Assembly: GCF_009834545.1 (NCBI RefSeq) | Contig: NZ_CP019427.1 | Span: forward strand, 2,982,001-3,046,000 | Direction of reading: 5' to 3' | Source of the DNA: Pseudomonas sp. S04 | GTDB taxonomy: Bacteria; Pseudomonadota; Gammaproteobacteria; Pseudomonadales; Pseudomonadaceae | DNA: 64,000 nt | In this document: positions 1-8,489 of the stretch, in pieces | Numbering within the stretch: the first letter of the stretch is position 1 | Layout: every line of letters begins with the position of its first letter | Notes under the pieces: model-generated | Databases searched by the model: none | Told to the model about the DNA's origin: nothing | Seen by the model: only the letters and a program-made list of their open reading frames with translations | Position numbers and translations under genes: made by a program

Positions 1-2
1 AC

Positions 3-515
3 AATGTTGGCGGCACCATCTGGGCCAAGCCGTTCGAACATTACGAGGCGCAGCAGATCGAGGCGGAGGTCCGGCGGTCGTTGTTTCCGACCCTGTGGTG
101 CTGTCACGCCGCATTGCCGTACATGTTGGAGCAGGGCAGTGGGGCGATCGTCAACGTCTCCTCCATCGCCACCCGCAGTGTCAATCGTGTGCCTTATGGC
201 GCGGCCAAGGGCGGGGTCAACGCCCTTACGGCGTGCCTGGCCTTCGAAACCGCCGGGCGCGGGATCCGGGTCAATGCCACGGCCCCAGGTGGCACCGAAG
301 CGCCGCCGCGGCGAATCCCGCGCAACAGCGCCGAGCAGAGCCCGCAGGAGCAGGTCTGGTACCAGCAGATCGTCGACCAGACCGTCGACAGCAGCCTGAT
401 GAAGCGCTATGGCACCATTGATGAACAGGTCGAACCGATCCTGTTCCTGGCGTCCGACGCCGCGGCCTATATCACCGGGTTGGTAATGCCGGTGGGCGGT
501 GGCGACCAGGGCTGA
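3..515 (+). CDS. benD: 1,6-dihydroxycyclohexa-2,4-diene-1-carboxylate dehydrogenase (5' end missing)
   Basis: This short-chain dehydrogenase oxidises the cis-diol made from benzoate by the BenABC dioxygenase to catechol, using NAD+. Only the C-terminal 170 residues or so are inside the window. The open frame runs in from the left edge and begins NVGGTIWAKPFEHYEAQ. Visible SDR features are the structural NVSS serine strand, the catalytic YGAAK (Y-x3-K) and the C-terminal GLVMPVGGGDQG. The segment ATAPGGTEAPPRRIPRNSAE is what I know from BenD/XylL proteins rather than from generic SDRs. The rest of a ben operon presumably lies to the left. It is odd that dnaQ follows 89 bases later on the same strand, because in other Pseudomonas rnhA usually sits there. 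Confidence 0.88.
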   Translation, partial: NVGGTIWAKPFEHYEAQQIEAEVRRSLFPTLWCCHAALPYMLEQGSGAIVNVSSIATRSVNRVPYGAAKGGVNALTACLAFETAGRGIRVNATAPGGTEAPPRRIPRNSAEQSPQEQVWYQQIVDQTVDSSLMKRYGTIDEQVEPILFLASDAAAYITGLVMPVGGGDQG

Positions 516-604
516 GGCCTGCAACTGCCATCGGGCGGTGCTTTGCAGCTCTGTGTTAAGATCGCCGCCCTACGCAAAATGCTACGCAGAAGGGGTGTAC
601 ATAG

Positions 605-1363
605 ATGGCTCAGAGGATGGTGGTGCTCGACACCGAAACCACCGGCATGCCGGTAACCGACGGGCACCGGATCATCGAGATCGGTTGCGTCGAGTTGCTC
701 GGCCGACGCCTGACGGGCCGGCATTTCCACGTCTATTTGCAGCCAGATCGGGAAAGTGACGAGGGCGCGATTGGCGTCCACGGCATCACCAACGAGTTCC
801 TGGTGGGTAAGCCGCGCTTCGCTGAAGTGGCCGATGAGTTCTTTGAATTCATCAAGGGCGCCCAACTGATCATCCATAACGCGGCGTTCGACGTTGGTTT
901 CATCAACAACGAATTTGCCCTGATGGGCGCGCACGACCGGGCGGACATCACCCAGCACTGCTCGATCCTCGACACCCTGATGATGGCCCGGGAGCGTCAC
1001 CCCGGGCAGCGCAACAACCTCGATGCCCTGTGCAAGCGATATGGCGTCGACAACTCCGGCCGTGAACTGCACGGCGCCTTGCTCGACTCCGAGATCCTTG
1101 CCGACGTCTACCTGACCATGACCGGCGGCCAGACCAGCCTGTCGTTGGCTGGCAATGCGTCTGACGGTAACGGTTCGGGTGATGGCTCCGGCAGCCAGGC
1201 CAGTGAAATCCGTCGCCTGCCGGCGGATCGCACCCCGGCGCGGATCATTCGGGCCAGCGAAGCCGAACTGGCCGAGCATGCCGTGCGCCTGGAAATCATC
1301 GCCAAGTCCGCCGGCGCGCCCGCGCTGTGGACCCAACTGGCCGAAGCCAAAGCCCTGGGCTGA
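605..1363 (+). CDS. dnaQ: DNA polymerase III epsilon subunit (proofreading 3'-5' exonuclease)
   Basis: DnaQ is the proofreading subunit of the replicative polymerase core and binds the alpha subunit through its C-terminal tail. The 252-residue protein has all DEDDh residues: D9 and E11 (DTETTG), D96 (HNAAFD), H156 and D161 (HGALLD). The linker at about residues 185-205 is rich in Gly and Ser. The tail, ending in WTQLAEAKALG, is the alpha-binding part. The start at 605 is preceded by an aaggggt ribosome site. An internal ATG at 617 would still keep the first motif, so the start is not certain. ldcA follows downstream, as in P. aeruginosa, but the expected upstream neighbour rnhA is replaced by benD. 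Confidence 0.95.
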   Translation: MAQRMVVLDTETTGMPVTDGHRIIEIGCVELLGRRLTGRHFHVYLQPDRESDEGAIGVHGITNEFLVGKPRFAEVADEFFEFIKGAQLIIHNAAFDVGFINNEFALMGAHDRADITQHCSILDTLMMARERHPGQRNNLDALCKRYGVDNSGRELHGALLDSEILADVYLTMTGGQTSLSLAGNASDGNGSGDGSGSQASEIRRLPADRTPARIIRASEAELAEHAVRLEIIAKSAGAPALWTQLAEAKALG

Positions 1364-1380
1364 GGAAGTAGCGCCGACCC

Positions 1381-1494
1381 TGTGGGAGCGGGCGCCCGCT
1401 TGCGGCTTGTCCGTGATGGACTTAAGGACCCCGCGTTGAGCCTGGCTTGGCGCGGCATCGTTCACGACCATCGCGGGCAAGCCCGCTCCCGCAG
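1381..1494. repeat. Pair of inverted REP elements between dnaQ and ldcA
   Basis: A REP-type sequence starting tgtgggagcgggcgcccgct (1381 onward) faces a second copy, catcgcgggcaagcccgctc, near 1469-1494 in the opposite orientation. Together they make a REPIN-like inverted pair. It lies in the 304-base gap between dnaQ and ldcA. The rest of that gap (about 1495-1667) should carry the ldcA promoter, but I see no clear box in it. Confidence 0.8.
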
Positions 1495-1667
1495 GGGGAC
1501 GGTGTACCCATGGATTGTGCGGGCTTTTGTGCCGGGTTCATGGTGTTCTCGTATCAGCCATACCGTTTACCCGTAGGTTCCGGTGCATCGCTCGCTACAT
1601 GGGCCGCAACCCTCTACCCTGAGTGTATTGGCAGACCATGGTCCGCCGTCTCAGGACGCCAAGCCCC

Positions 1668-3923
1668 ATGTACAAAGACTTGAAGTTCCCGGTCCTCATC
1701 GTTCACCGCGACATCAAGGCCGACACGGTTGCCGGTGACCGTGTCCGGGGTATTGCCAGGGAGTTGGAGCAGGAAGGTTTCAGCGTCGTGTCGGCGGTGG
1801 ATTACGCGGAAGGGCGACTGGTTGCCTCGACTCACCACGGCCTGGCGTGCATGTTGATTGCCGCCGAGGGGGCGGGGGAAAACACCCACCTGCTGCAGAA
1901 CATGGCCGAGTTGATCCGGGTGGCCCGCGCCCGGGCGCCGAACCTGCCGATTTTCGCCCTGGGCGAACAGGTCACCCTGGAAAACGCCCCGGCCGACGCC
2001 ATGAGCGAACTTAACCAGTTGCGCGGCATTCTTTATCTGTTCGAAGACACCGTGCCCTTTCTCGCACGCCAGGTGGCGCGGGCCGCCCGCAGCTACCTGG
2101 ATGGCTTGCTGCCGCCGTTCTTCAAGGCCCTGGTGCAGCACACCGCCGACTCCAACTATTCCTGGCACACCCCGGGGCACGGTGGGGGCGTGGCCTATCA
2201 CAAGAGTCCGGTAGGGCAGGCCTTCCACCAGTTTTTCGGGGAAAACACCTTGCGCTCGGACCTCTCGGTCTCGGTGCCCGAACTCGGCTCGCTGCTTGAC
2301 CACACCGGCCCCCTGGCCGAAGCCGAAGCCCGGGCCGCGCGCAACTTCGGTGCCGACCACACCTTTTTCGTAATCAATGGCACTTCCACCGCCAACAAGA
2401 TCGTCTGGCAGGCGATGGTCGCCCGCGATGACCTGGTGCTGGTGGACCGCAACTGCCACAAGTCGGTGCTGCATTCGATCATCATGACCGGGGCCATCCC
2501 GCTGTACCTGTGCCCCGAGCGCAACGAGCTGGGGATCATCGGCCCGATCCCCTTGAGCGAGTTCAGCCCTGAATCGATCCAGGCCAAGATCGATGCCAGC
2601 CCGCTGACCCGTGGCCGTGCCGCCAAAGTCAAGCTGGCGGTGGTCACCAACTCGACCTACGACGGCCTTTGCTACAACGCTGAGCTGATCAAGCAAACCC
2701 TGGGCAACAGCGTCGAAGTCCTGCACTTCGACGAGGCCTGGTACGCCTATGCGGCGTTTCACGAGTTCTTCGCCGGGCGCTACGGCATGGGCACTTCGCG
2801 TTCGGCCGACAGCCCGCTGGTATTCACCACCCATTCGACCCACAAGCTGCTGGCGGCCTTCAGCCAGGCCTCGATGATTCACGTGCAGGACGGTGGTGCC
2901 CGGCAACTGGATCGCGACCGCTTCAATGAAGCCTTCATGATGCACATCTCGACGTCGCCGCAGTACAGCATCATTGCCTCGCTGGACGTGGCGTCGGCGA
3001 TGATGGAGGGGCCGGCGGGACGCTCGCTGTTGCAGGAAATGTTCGATGAGGCCCTGAGCTTTCGCCGGGCGCTGGCCAATCTGCGCCAACACATTGCTGC
3101 CGATGACTGGTGGTTTTCGATCTGGCAGCCGCCTCTGGTGACCGGTATCGACCGGGTCGCAACCGCGGACTGGCTGTTGCTGCCCGAAGACGAGTGGCAT
3201 GGCTTTGGTGATATCGCCGAGGACTACGTGCTGCTCGACCCGGTCAAGGTGACCCTGGTGATGCCCGGCCTGACCGCCGGCGGGGCGCTGAGCGAGCGTG
3301 GGATCCCGGCGGCGGTGGTCAGCAAGTTCCTCTGGGAGCGCGGCCTGGTGGTCGAGAAGACCGGCCTGTATTCGTTCCTGGTGCTGTTCTCGATGGGCAT
3401 CACCAAGGGCAAGTGGAGCACCTTGCTCACCGAGCTGCTGGAGTTCAAGCGCAGCTACGATGCCAACGTCAGCCTCGCCGCCTGCCTACCCTGTGTGGCC
3501 CAGCAGGACGGCGCCCGTTACCAGGGTATGGGCTTGCGCGACCTGTGCGACCAATTGCACGCCTGCTATCGCAGCAACGCCACGGCCAAGCACCTCAAGC
3601 GCATGTACACGGTGCTGCCGGAAGTCGCGATGAAGCCGGCCGATGCCTATGATCATCTGGTCCGTGGCGAAGTCGAGGCGGTGCCCATCGATCAATTGCC
3701 AGGGCGCATCGCTGCCGTGATGCTGGTACCGTACCCGCCGGGGATTCCACTGATTATGCCCGGTGAGCGTTTTACCGAGGCCACTCGCTCGATCATCGAC
3801 TACCTGGCGTTTGCCCGCACGTTTGACCGCAGTTTCCCGGGGTTCGTCGCCGATGTGCACGGCCTGCAACATGAAGATGAGGGCAATGGGCGGAACTACA
3901 CCGTCGATTGCATCAAGATTTGA
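1668..3923 (+). CDS. ldcA: Lysine decarboxylase (Orn/Lys/Arg decarboxylase family, PLP enzyme)
   Basis: Decarboxylates lysine to cadaverine with pyridoxal phosphate; the P. aeruginosa orthologue LdcA takes part in the arginine-controlled lysine catabolic route. The 751-residue length is typical of the family. An N-terminal response-regulator-like wing domain (about residues 1-130, starting MYKDLKFPVLIVHRD) precedes the aminotransferase-fold core, with FFVINGTSTANKIVWQA and the PLP lysine near K393 in STHKLLAAFSQAS. I chose the ATG at 1668 because an aggac ribosome site precedes it and the family starts MYKDL; the frame itself extends upstream to 1623. A GNAT gene follows after 14 bases and may be cotranscribed. 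Confidence 0.93.
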   Translation: MYKDLKFPVLIVHRDIKADTVAGDRVRGIARELEQEGFSVVSAVDYAEGRLVASTHHGLACMLIAAEGAGENTHLLQNMAELIRVARARAPNLPIFALGEQVTLENAPADAMSELNQLRGILYLFEDTVPFLARQVARAARSYLDGLLPPFFKALVQHTADSNYSWHTPGHGGGVAYHKSPVGQAFHQFFGENTLRSDLSVSVPELGSLLDHTGPLAEAEARAARNFGADHTFFVINGTSTANKIVWQAMVARDDLVLVDRNCHKSVLHSIIMTGAIPLYLCPERNELGIIGPIPLSEFSPESIQAKIDASPLTRGRAAKVKLAVVTNSTYDGLCYNAELIKQTLGNSVEVLHFDEAWYAYAAFHEFFAGRYGMGTSRSADSPLVFTTHSTHKLLAAFSQASMIHVQDGGARQLDRDRFNEAFMMHISTSPQYSIIASLDVASAMMEGPAGRSLLQEMFDEALSFRRALANLRQHIAADDWWFSIWQPPLVTGIDRVATADWLLLPEDEWHGFGDIAEDYVLLDPVKVTLVMPGLTAGGALSERGIPAAVVSKFLWERGLVVEKTGLYSFLVLFSMGITKGKWSTLLTELLEFKRSYDANVSLAACLPCVAQQDGARYQGMGLRDLCDQLHACYRSNATAKHLKRMYTVLPEVAMKPADAYDHLVRGEVEAVPIDQLPGRIAAVMLVPYPPGIPLIMPGERFTEATRSIIDYLAFARTFDRSFPGFVADVHGLQHEDEGNGRNYTVDCIKI

Positions 3924-3937
3924 GGACGTTTCCCAGC

Positions 3938-4552
3938 ATGCAACCGGTCATCAACCCCAAATACCCGGGCCTGGCAGTGCGTGTCGCTGACCAGGGTTTT
4001 GCCGCGTACATCTGGGGCAGCGACTTCAGTTTTGAAGTCAGGGCCTATGCCCGCGCCCAACTTGATACACCGGTGGCGGCCTGGCCGCTGCAAACCATCA
4101 CGCCTTATCGCAAATGCTACGGCATCGACCCCGAGGAGTTCGCCAGTTTCCACGACGCCGCCGACAGTGCGATTTTCATGGCCTTCCTCGATGACCAGCC
4201 AGTGGGGCACATCGTGGTCAGCACCAACTGGAACGGCTTCGCCCATATCGACGAGCTGGCGGTGCATGCGCCGGCGCGGCGCCATGGCGTGGCCAAGGCA
4301 TTGCTCGACGTGGCGCAATTCTGGAGTCGCAAGAAGAAGCTGCCGGGGATCATGCTGGAAACCCAGAACAACAACCTGGGCGCCTGCCGGCTGTATGAGC
4401 GTTGTGGGTATGTGATTGGCGGCATCGATCACCTGCGATATCGCGGTATCGACCCGCAGACGGCGGAAGTGGCGTTGTTCTGGTACCGCCTGTTTGCCGA
4501 CCCGTTGGAGCACCCGGTCAGCCCGCCAGCATCGCCTCGGCTTGTGCCTTGA
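3938..4552 (+). CDS. GNAT N-acetyltransferase, streptothricin-acetyltransferase-like
   Basis: A 204-residue acetyl-CoA-dependent N-acetyltransferase. The region around IDELAVHAPARRHGVAKALL is the acetyl-CoA binding motif (an RRHGVA version of Q/RxxGxG/A). The stretch LETQNNNLGACRLYERCGY resembles the same segment of streptothricin acetyltransferases of the SatA/Sat4 type. That suggests acetylation of an amine on a small molecule, possibly a lysine-like or cadaverine-like group given the ldcA gene 14 bases upstream; the substrate is inference. Start at 3938 (MQPVINPKYPG) rather than 3908, since an aggacg site lies about 10 bases before it. The 3' end overlaps the convergent LysR gene by 35 bases. 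Confidence 0.8.
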   Translation: MQPVINPKYPGLAVRVADQGFAAYIWGSDFSFEVRAYARAQLDTPVAAWPLQTITPYRKCYGIDPEEFASFHDAADSAIFMAFLDDQPVGHIVVSTNWNGFAHIDELAVHAPARRHGVAKALLDVAQFWSRKKKLPGIMLETQNNNLGACRLYERCGYVIGGIDHLRYRGIDPQTAEVALFWYRLFADPLEHPVSPPASPRLVP

Positions 4553-5411
4553 TGATCTCCAGCAGTGCGCTCAATGCCGGTGTGGCGACAGCATTGTCGA
4601 GGGTCAGGGCATACAGGTTGATTGGCACTGCCGGTGACAGTGGGCAGACATCCAGGCCGCTGGCCTTGGCACCCAGGGCGGTAAACGGATCGACGATGGC
4701 CAGGCCTTCGCCGGCCTCGACCATGCTGCGCATCATCTGGTGAGTCTGCACCCGGGTGTGAATCACCGGGGCGGGGCGCAGGGCCTGCAATTTACTGTCG
4801 AACAGCGGGCTCAGTGGGTCGTGGCCTTCCAGCCCGACCAATGACTGGCCCGCCAGGTCCTGCACGCCGATGTACTTCTGTCGCGGTTGCAGCCAGCCGT
4901 GGGGGGCCAGCAGCTGCAGCTTGCCCTGGGCCAGGAGTTGGCAGTGAATGTCGGCGTGTTCGGGGTCATGCAGGCTCAAGCCGAGGTCGCTTTCGCGCAG
5001 CAGCAGGCTCTTGACGATATCGCGGGTGGGTTGGCTGTGCAGCGAGCAGGGCGCATCGGGATACCGCCGGCGCAGGCTCGCCAGTCCCTGGGGCACCAGT
5101 TGCTGGGCCAGGGGCGGAGTGCAGATCACCCGCAACGGCGGGGCCTGATACTGACGCAGGCTGTCGGCCAGGCGTTGCACGGGCTCGAAGGCTTCATACA
5201 CGCGGTCGATCTGCACCTGTAGCTGGCGGGCTTCGCGGGTCGCCTGCAGGCGCCCGCGCACGCTGGCAAACAGCATGAAGCCGAGATGATCCTCGGCCTC
5301 GCGCAACATCCCCTCGATCGCGGCCACCGGCAATTGCAGCATCTCGGCAGCGGTGCCCAGATGGCTGGTTTGCAGGAGTGCCTGGATCACTTCGATATGG
5401 CGTAGACGCAT
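4518..5411 (-). CDS. LysR-family transcriptional regulator
   Basis: A 297-residue LysR-type activator/repressor. The N-terminal winged helix-turn-helix (about residues 1-60, MRLRHIEVIQALLQTSHLGT) is followed by a linker helix and a two-lobed periplasmic-binding-like effector domain beginning near LRVICTPPLAQQLVP. The usual SQPALS stretch is replaced by LPVAAIEGMLREAE, a slightly divergent recognition helix. LysR regulators often control a divergent gene, but the region to its left is taken up by the convergent GNAT gene and the gene to its right (5499-5735) is on the same strand. Its target and effector cannot be read from the sequence. Confidence 0.88.
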   Translation of the reverse strand: MRLRHIEVIQALLQTSHLGTAAEMLQLPVAAIEGMLREAEDHLGFMLFASVRGRLQATREARQLQVQIDRVYEAFEPVQRLADSLRQYQAPPLRVICTPPLAQQLVPQGLASLRRRYPDAPCSLHSQPTRDIVKSLLLRESDLGLSLHDPEHADIHCQLLAQGKLQLLAPHGWLQPRQKYIGVQDLAGQSLVGLEGHDPLSPLFDSKLQALRPAPVIHTRVQTHQMMRSMVEAGEGLAIVDPFTALGAKASGLDVCPLSPAVPINLYALTLDNAVATPALSALLEIIKAQAEAMLAG

Positions 5412-5498
5412 GCGTGAAGTCCATGTTCAGCAGGTGAGGGGTAGTGGCTGAATCCTAACCCAAGTCCGTGACGTTGACTTCAGCTCATGACGGCGGGC

Positions 5499-5735
5499 TC
5501 AAGAGGCGACGTTGGCGTCCGGTTCACGAATGATGGTGACGCCCGATTGCACCAGCACAAATTCGTTGCCGTCGAGCTTGTTGACTCGATCACCGATGGC
5601 CAGCTTGTAGGTGGTAACAGGAACGGAGGTGCTGAAACCGTCTGCCGACGGGGTGGAATCCTGGAACTCATGCACCGAATAGACACGGCCTTCCGCGTCT
5701 CTTGCATGGAATTGTCCGACGAGTACTGCTGCCAT
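5499..5735 (-). CDS. Conserved hypothetical protein, 78 residues
   Basis: A small soluble protein starting MAAVLVGQFHARDAEGRVYS. No signal peptide or membrane segment is visible. The pattern of short beta-type stretches (YSVHEFQDS, YKLAIGDRVNKLDGNEFVLV) suggests a small beta barrel or a one-domain sheet. I do not recognise a family; similar short proteins occur in Pseudomonas, as far as I recall. The ATG at 5735 is preceded by a cagagg site. It stands alone, transcribed away from the FMN reductase gene, with an AT-rich 184-base divergent region between them. Confidence 0.6.
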   Translation of the reverse strand: MAAVLVGQFHARDAEGRVYSVHEFQDSTPSADGFSTSVPVTTYKLAIGDRVNKLDGNEFVLVQSGVTIIREPDANVAS

Positions 5736-5803
5736 CTGCTTAGAACCTCTGGAGATAAGTCACTCAATTTGCGGTTCTGTAGACCGTCGATAAGCTTGGT
5801 AAG

Positions 5804-5819
5804 TTTTCCTACAGGAAAA
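5804..5819. promoter_or_regulatory. Palindrome in the divergent intergenic region
   Basis: A perfect inverted repeat, ttttcct-ac-aggaaaa, sits between the divergent small hypothetical gene (5735) and the FMN reductase (5920). It is short, AT-rich and lies about 100 bases from the FMN reductase start. It could be an operator for either gene or part of a hairpin; no regulator is indicated by the sequence. Confidence 0.35.
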
Positions 5820-5919
5820 AAATAGTGTTTTGCCGCGATAACCGCACAACAACCCCCTGAAATGGCACCGAATCATCTATAACTACAGGCTCCTTTAGCC
5901 AGATAGTCGGGAATCTCCA

Positions 5920-6477
5920 ATGAGCAAGGTCTATACGGTTGCTGTCCTGGTGGGTAGCTTGAGAAAACAGTCGATCAATCGCAAGGTCGCGCTGGCGCTG
6001 GCCGAACTGGCCCCCGCCAACCTGCGCTTGAACATCGTCGAGATTGGTGATCTGGCGCTTTACAACGAAGACATCGACGTAACCCCGCCGGCAGCCTACA
6101 GCACTTTTCGCGATCAGGTGAGCTCATCCGACGCGGTGCTGTTCGTGACCCCGGAATACAACCGCTCGGTACCGGCACCGTTGAAGAACGCCATCGACGT
6201 TGGTTCACGGCCTTACGGCAAGAGCGCCTGGAGCGGTAAACCGGGCGCGGTGATCAGCGTTTCGCCCGGTGCGGTTGGCGGTTTTGGCGCCAACCACCAC
6301 CTGCGCCAGTCCCTGGTGTTCCTCGACGTGCCGTGCATGCAACAGCCGGAAGCGTACTTGGGGGGCGCGGGTTCGGCATTCGATGAGGCGGGCAAGCTCT
6401 CGGAAAAGGTCCGGCCGTTCCTGCAAGGCTTCATCGACGCCTACGCCAAGTGGGTCGAGCAACACAAAAAATCCTGA
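5920..6477 (+). CDS. NADPH-dependent FMN reductase (ChrR-like quinone reductase)
   Basis: A 185-residue flavodoxin-like oxidoreductase that reduces FMN, quinones or metal oxyanions with NAD(P)H in the cytosol. The FMN phosphate loop GSLRKQSINRK is at residues 12-22, and TPEYNRSVPAPLKNAID (about 75-91) is the signature of the family. SPGAVGGFGANHHLRQSL follows in the second half. Length and motifs fit the ChrR/YieF and azoreductase group better than ArsH (about 230 residues). It lies 209 bases before arsR, with a terminator-like hairpin between, so joint regulation is not shown. Confidence 0.88.
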   Translation: MSKVYTVAVLVGSLRKQSINRKVALALAELAPANLRLNIVEIGDLALYNEDIDVTPPAAYSTFRDQVSSSDAVLFVTPEYNRSVPAPLKNAIDVGSRPYGKSAWSGKPGAVISVSPGAVGGFGANHHLRQSLVFLDVPCMQQPEAYLGGAGSAFDEAGKLSEKVRPFLQGFIDAYAKWVEQHKKS

Positions 6478-6503
6478 GAGAACTGTGTAGCTGCTGCCGA
6501 AGG

Positions 6504-6534
6504 CCGCGTGGGGTTGCGCAGCGACCCCACGCGG
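6504..6534. terminator. Hairpin downstream of the FMN reductase
   Basis: An 11-base perfect inverted repeat (ccgcgtggggt / accccacgcgg, 9-base loop) lies 26 bases after the FMN reductase stop. There is no U run, so it may be a factor-dependent or REP-type transcription end rather than a classic intrinsic terminator. Confidence 0.5.
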
Positions 6535-6656
6535 TATTGCCATATCGAATGAACGTCCTGCGGCCGTTGACGCAGTCTCGCGAGCTCGACAGCTGCACGG
6601 GTGAACCCAATTCCCAAAGTCTGTGCTTTACCAGATATTCGAAATTCCATATATTT

Positions 6657-6677
6657 GCGCCTGGTTAGTCCAGGCGC
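6657..6677. promoter_or_regulatory. Hairpin overlapping the arsR ribosome-binding site; AT-rich possible operator just upstream
   Basis: A perfect 8-base inverted repeat gcgcctgg-ttagt-ccaggcgc ends 9 bases before the arsR ATG. Its 3' arm contains the only Shine-Dalgarno-like sequence (aggcg). Immediately upstream (about 6634-6656) is AT-rich dyad-like DNA, gatattcgaaattccatata, of the kind ArsR repressors bind. The operator reading is inference. Confidence 0.4.
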
Positions 6678-6686
6678 ACTCCCTCC

Positions 6687-7034
6687 ATGTCCCCATCCTG
6701 CAATCCCGTCGAAGTATTCAAGGCTCTGGCCGATGACACCCGCAGCCGTATCGCCTTGCTCATCACCCATGAAGGCGAGCTTTGTGTCTGTGAGCTGACT
6801 GCGGCGCTGGACCTCAGCCAGCCAAAAATCTCCCGGCACCTGGCGCAATTGCGCAGCAGTGGTCTGCTCGCCGATCGCCGGCAAGGGCAGTGGGTGTATT
6901 ACCGGGTTCATCCGCAACTTGCGCCCTGGGTCGCCCGGCTGTTGCGCGAAGCCCTGGTCGCCAACGAGGCCTGGCTGGCTGCGGATATCGCGCGGTTGGT
7001 GGCGATGCCTGGCCGTCCACAACGCTGCTGCTGA
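6687..7034 (+). CDS. arsR: ArsR-type arsenite-responsive repressor
   Basis: A 115-residue winged helix-turn-helix repressor that leaves its operator on binding As(III) or Sb(III). The metal site ELCVCEL (C33, C35) lies at the start of the recognition-helix region, followed by LDLSQPKISRHLAQLRSSGL. The protein ends in two further cysteines (C114, C115). It begins the arsR-arsB pair; arsB starts 42 bases downstream. The ribosome site is buried in a hairpin, which may limit its translation. Confidence 0.92.
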   Translation: MSPSCNPVEVFKALADDTRSRIALLITHEGELCVCELTAALDLSQPKISRHLAQLRSSGLLADRRQGQWVYYRVHPQLAPWVARLLREALVANEAWLAADIARLVAMPGRPQRCC

Positions 7035-7076
7035 TGGCTTTCTCTTTCCCCAACTCCTGATTGAAGGTTGCTGTGC

Positions 7077-8360
7077 ATGCTGATCGCCTCATTGATTTTT
7101 TTGCTGACCATCACCCTGGTGATCTGGCAACCCAAGGGCCTGGGCGTCGGCTGGAGCGCCATGCTCGGCGCGGTGCTGGCCTTGCTCAGTGGCGTGGTGC
7201 ACTTGAGCGACATCCCCTTGGTCTGGGAAATTATCTGGAATGCCACCGGGACCTTTGTCGCCCTGATCATCATCAGCCTGCTGCTGGATGAAGCCGGTTT
7301 TTTTGCCTGGGCGGCCCTGCATGTGGCGCGCTGGGGGCACGGCAGCGGGCGCAAGCTGTTTGCCTATATGGTCTTGCTCGGAGCCCTGGTCTCGGCACTG
7401 TTCGCCAACGATGGTGCCGCGCTGATCCTCACTCCGATCGTCATTTCAATGCTGCTGGCCCTGCGGTTTTCGCCGACGGCGACCCTGGCCTTCGTGATGG
7501 GCGCCGGATTTATCGCCGACACCGCCAGCCTGCCGCTGGTGGTGTCGAACCTGGTGAACATTGTCTCGGCCGACTTTTTCCACATTGGCTTCAACCGCTA
7601 TGCCGCGGTGATGGTGCCGGTCAACCTGGTGGCCGTGGCCGCGACCCTGGCGGTACTGCTGTGGTATTTCCGCCGCGATATTCCGCAGCGTTACGAGCCT
7701 GAGCAACTGGCGGAGCCGAAGACCGCGATTCACGACAAGGCCACCTTCTTCGCCGGGTGGGCGGTGCTGGCGATCCTGCTGCTGGGGTGTTTTGCCCTGG
7801 AGCCGCTGGGGATTCCCATCAGCGCGATTTCCGCGGTGTGCGCGGCGCTATTGCTGGCTATCGCTGCCCGTGGGCACAAGATCTCCACGCGCAAGGTGAT
7901 GAAGGAAGCGCCTTGGCACATCGTGATTTTTTCCCTGGGCATGTACCTGGTGGTCTACGGCCTGCGCAATGCCGGGCTGACCGCCTACCTGGCCGGCTGG
8001 CTGGATCTGTTCGCCCAATATGGCGTGTGGGGCGCGGCCATGGGCACCGGGCTGCTGACGGCGCTGCTGTCGTCGCTGATGAACAACCTGCCGACAGTAC
8101 TGATCGGTGCCTTGTCGATCGATGCCAGCCAGGCCACCGGGGTGGTCAAGGAGGCGATGATCTACGCCAACGTGATCGGCAGCGACCTGGGGCCGAAAAT
8201 TACCCCGATCGGCAGTCTCGCGACCTTACTCTGGCTGCATGTGCTGCAACGCAAGAACATCCAGATCGGCTGGGGCTACTACTTCAAGGTGGGGATTGTG
8301 CTGACATTGCCGGTGTTGCTGGTGACACTGGCGGCCTTGGCTGTGCGGTTGTCGGTCTAG
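7077..8360 (+). CDS. arsB: Arsenite efflux permease
   Basis: An inner-membrane ion-transporter-fold protein that extrudes arsenite or antimonite using the proton gradient. The 427-residue length is the family standard, and hydrophobic segments run from one end to the other. Recognisable stretches are the start [39 protein letters not shown], and [20 protein letters not shown] near the C-terminus. I chose ATG 7077 (aagg site nine bases before) over the upstream TTG at 7068. No arsC arsenate reductase or arsH follows, so this locus handles arsenite only unless arsC lies elsewhere. Confidence 0.95.
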   Translation: MLIASLIFLLTITLVIWQPKGLGVGWSAMLGAVLALLSGVVHLSDIPLVWEIIWNATGTFVALIIISLLLDEAGFFAWAALHVARWGHGSGRKLFAYMVLLGALVSALFANDGAALILTPIVISMLLALRFSPTATLAFVMGAGFIADTASLPLVVSNLVNIVSADFFHIGFNRYAAVMVPVNLVAVAATLAVLLWYFRRDIPQRYEPEQLAEPKTAIHDKATFFAGWAVLAILLLGCFALEPLGIPISAISAVCAALLLAIAARGHKISTRKVMKEAPWHIVIFSLGMYLVVYGLRNAGLTAYLAGWLDLFAQYGVWGAAMGTGLLTALLSSLMNNLPTVLIGALSIDASQATGVVKEAMIYANVIGSDLGPKITPIGSLATLLWLHVLQRKNIQIGWGYYFKVGIVLTLPVLLVTLAALAVRLSV

Positions 8361-8374
8361 GACCGCGTTGGCCC

Positions 8375-8468
8375 TATCGCGGGTGAGCCCGCTCCCACAG
8401 TGTTTGGGGTGTTCGCAGGTTTTGCATACACCACCAAACCTGTGGGAGCGGGCTTGCCCGCGATGAGG
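8375..8468. repeat. Inverted REP pair after arsB
   Basis: Two REP units, tatcgcgggtgagcccgctc (from 8375) and tgtgggagcgggcttgcccg (from 8441), face each other across about 40 bases. They lie between the convergent arsB and DUF1853 genes, where they may also stop transcription. Confidence 0.8.
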
Positions 8469-8489
8469 CCGGCCCAGGCACCGCGTAAC

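Noticed and set aside
5920..8360. Reading the FMN reductase as ArsH and the region as a full arsRBCH operon
   Set aside because: The protein is 185 residues with ChrR-type motifs, lies upstream of arsR behind a hairpin, and no arsC is present.
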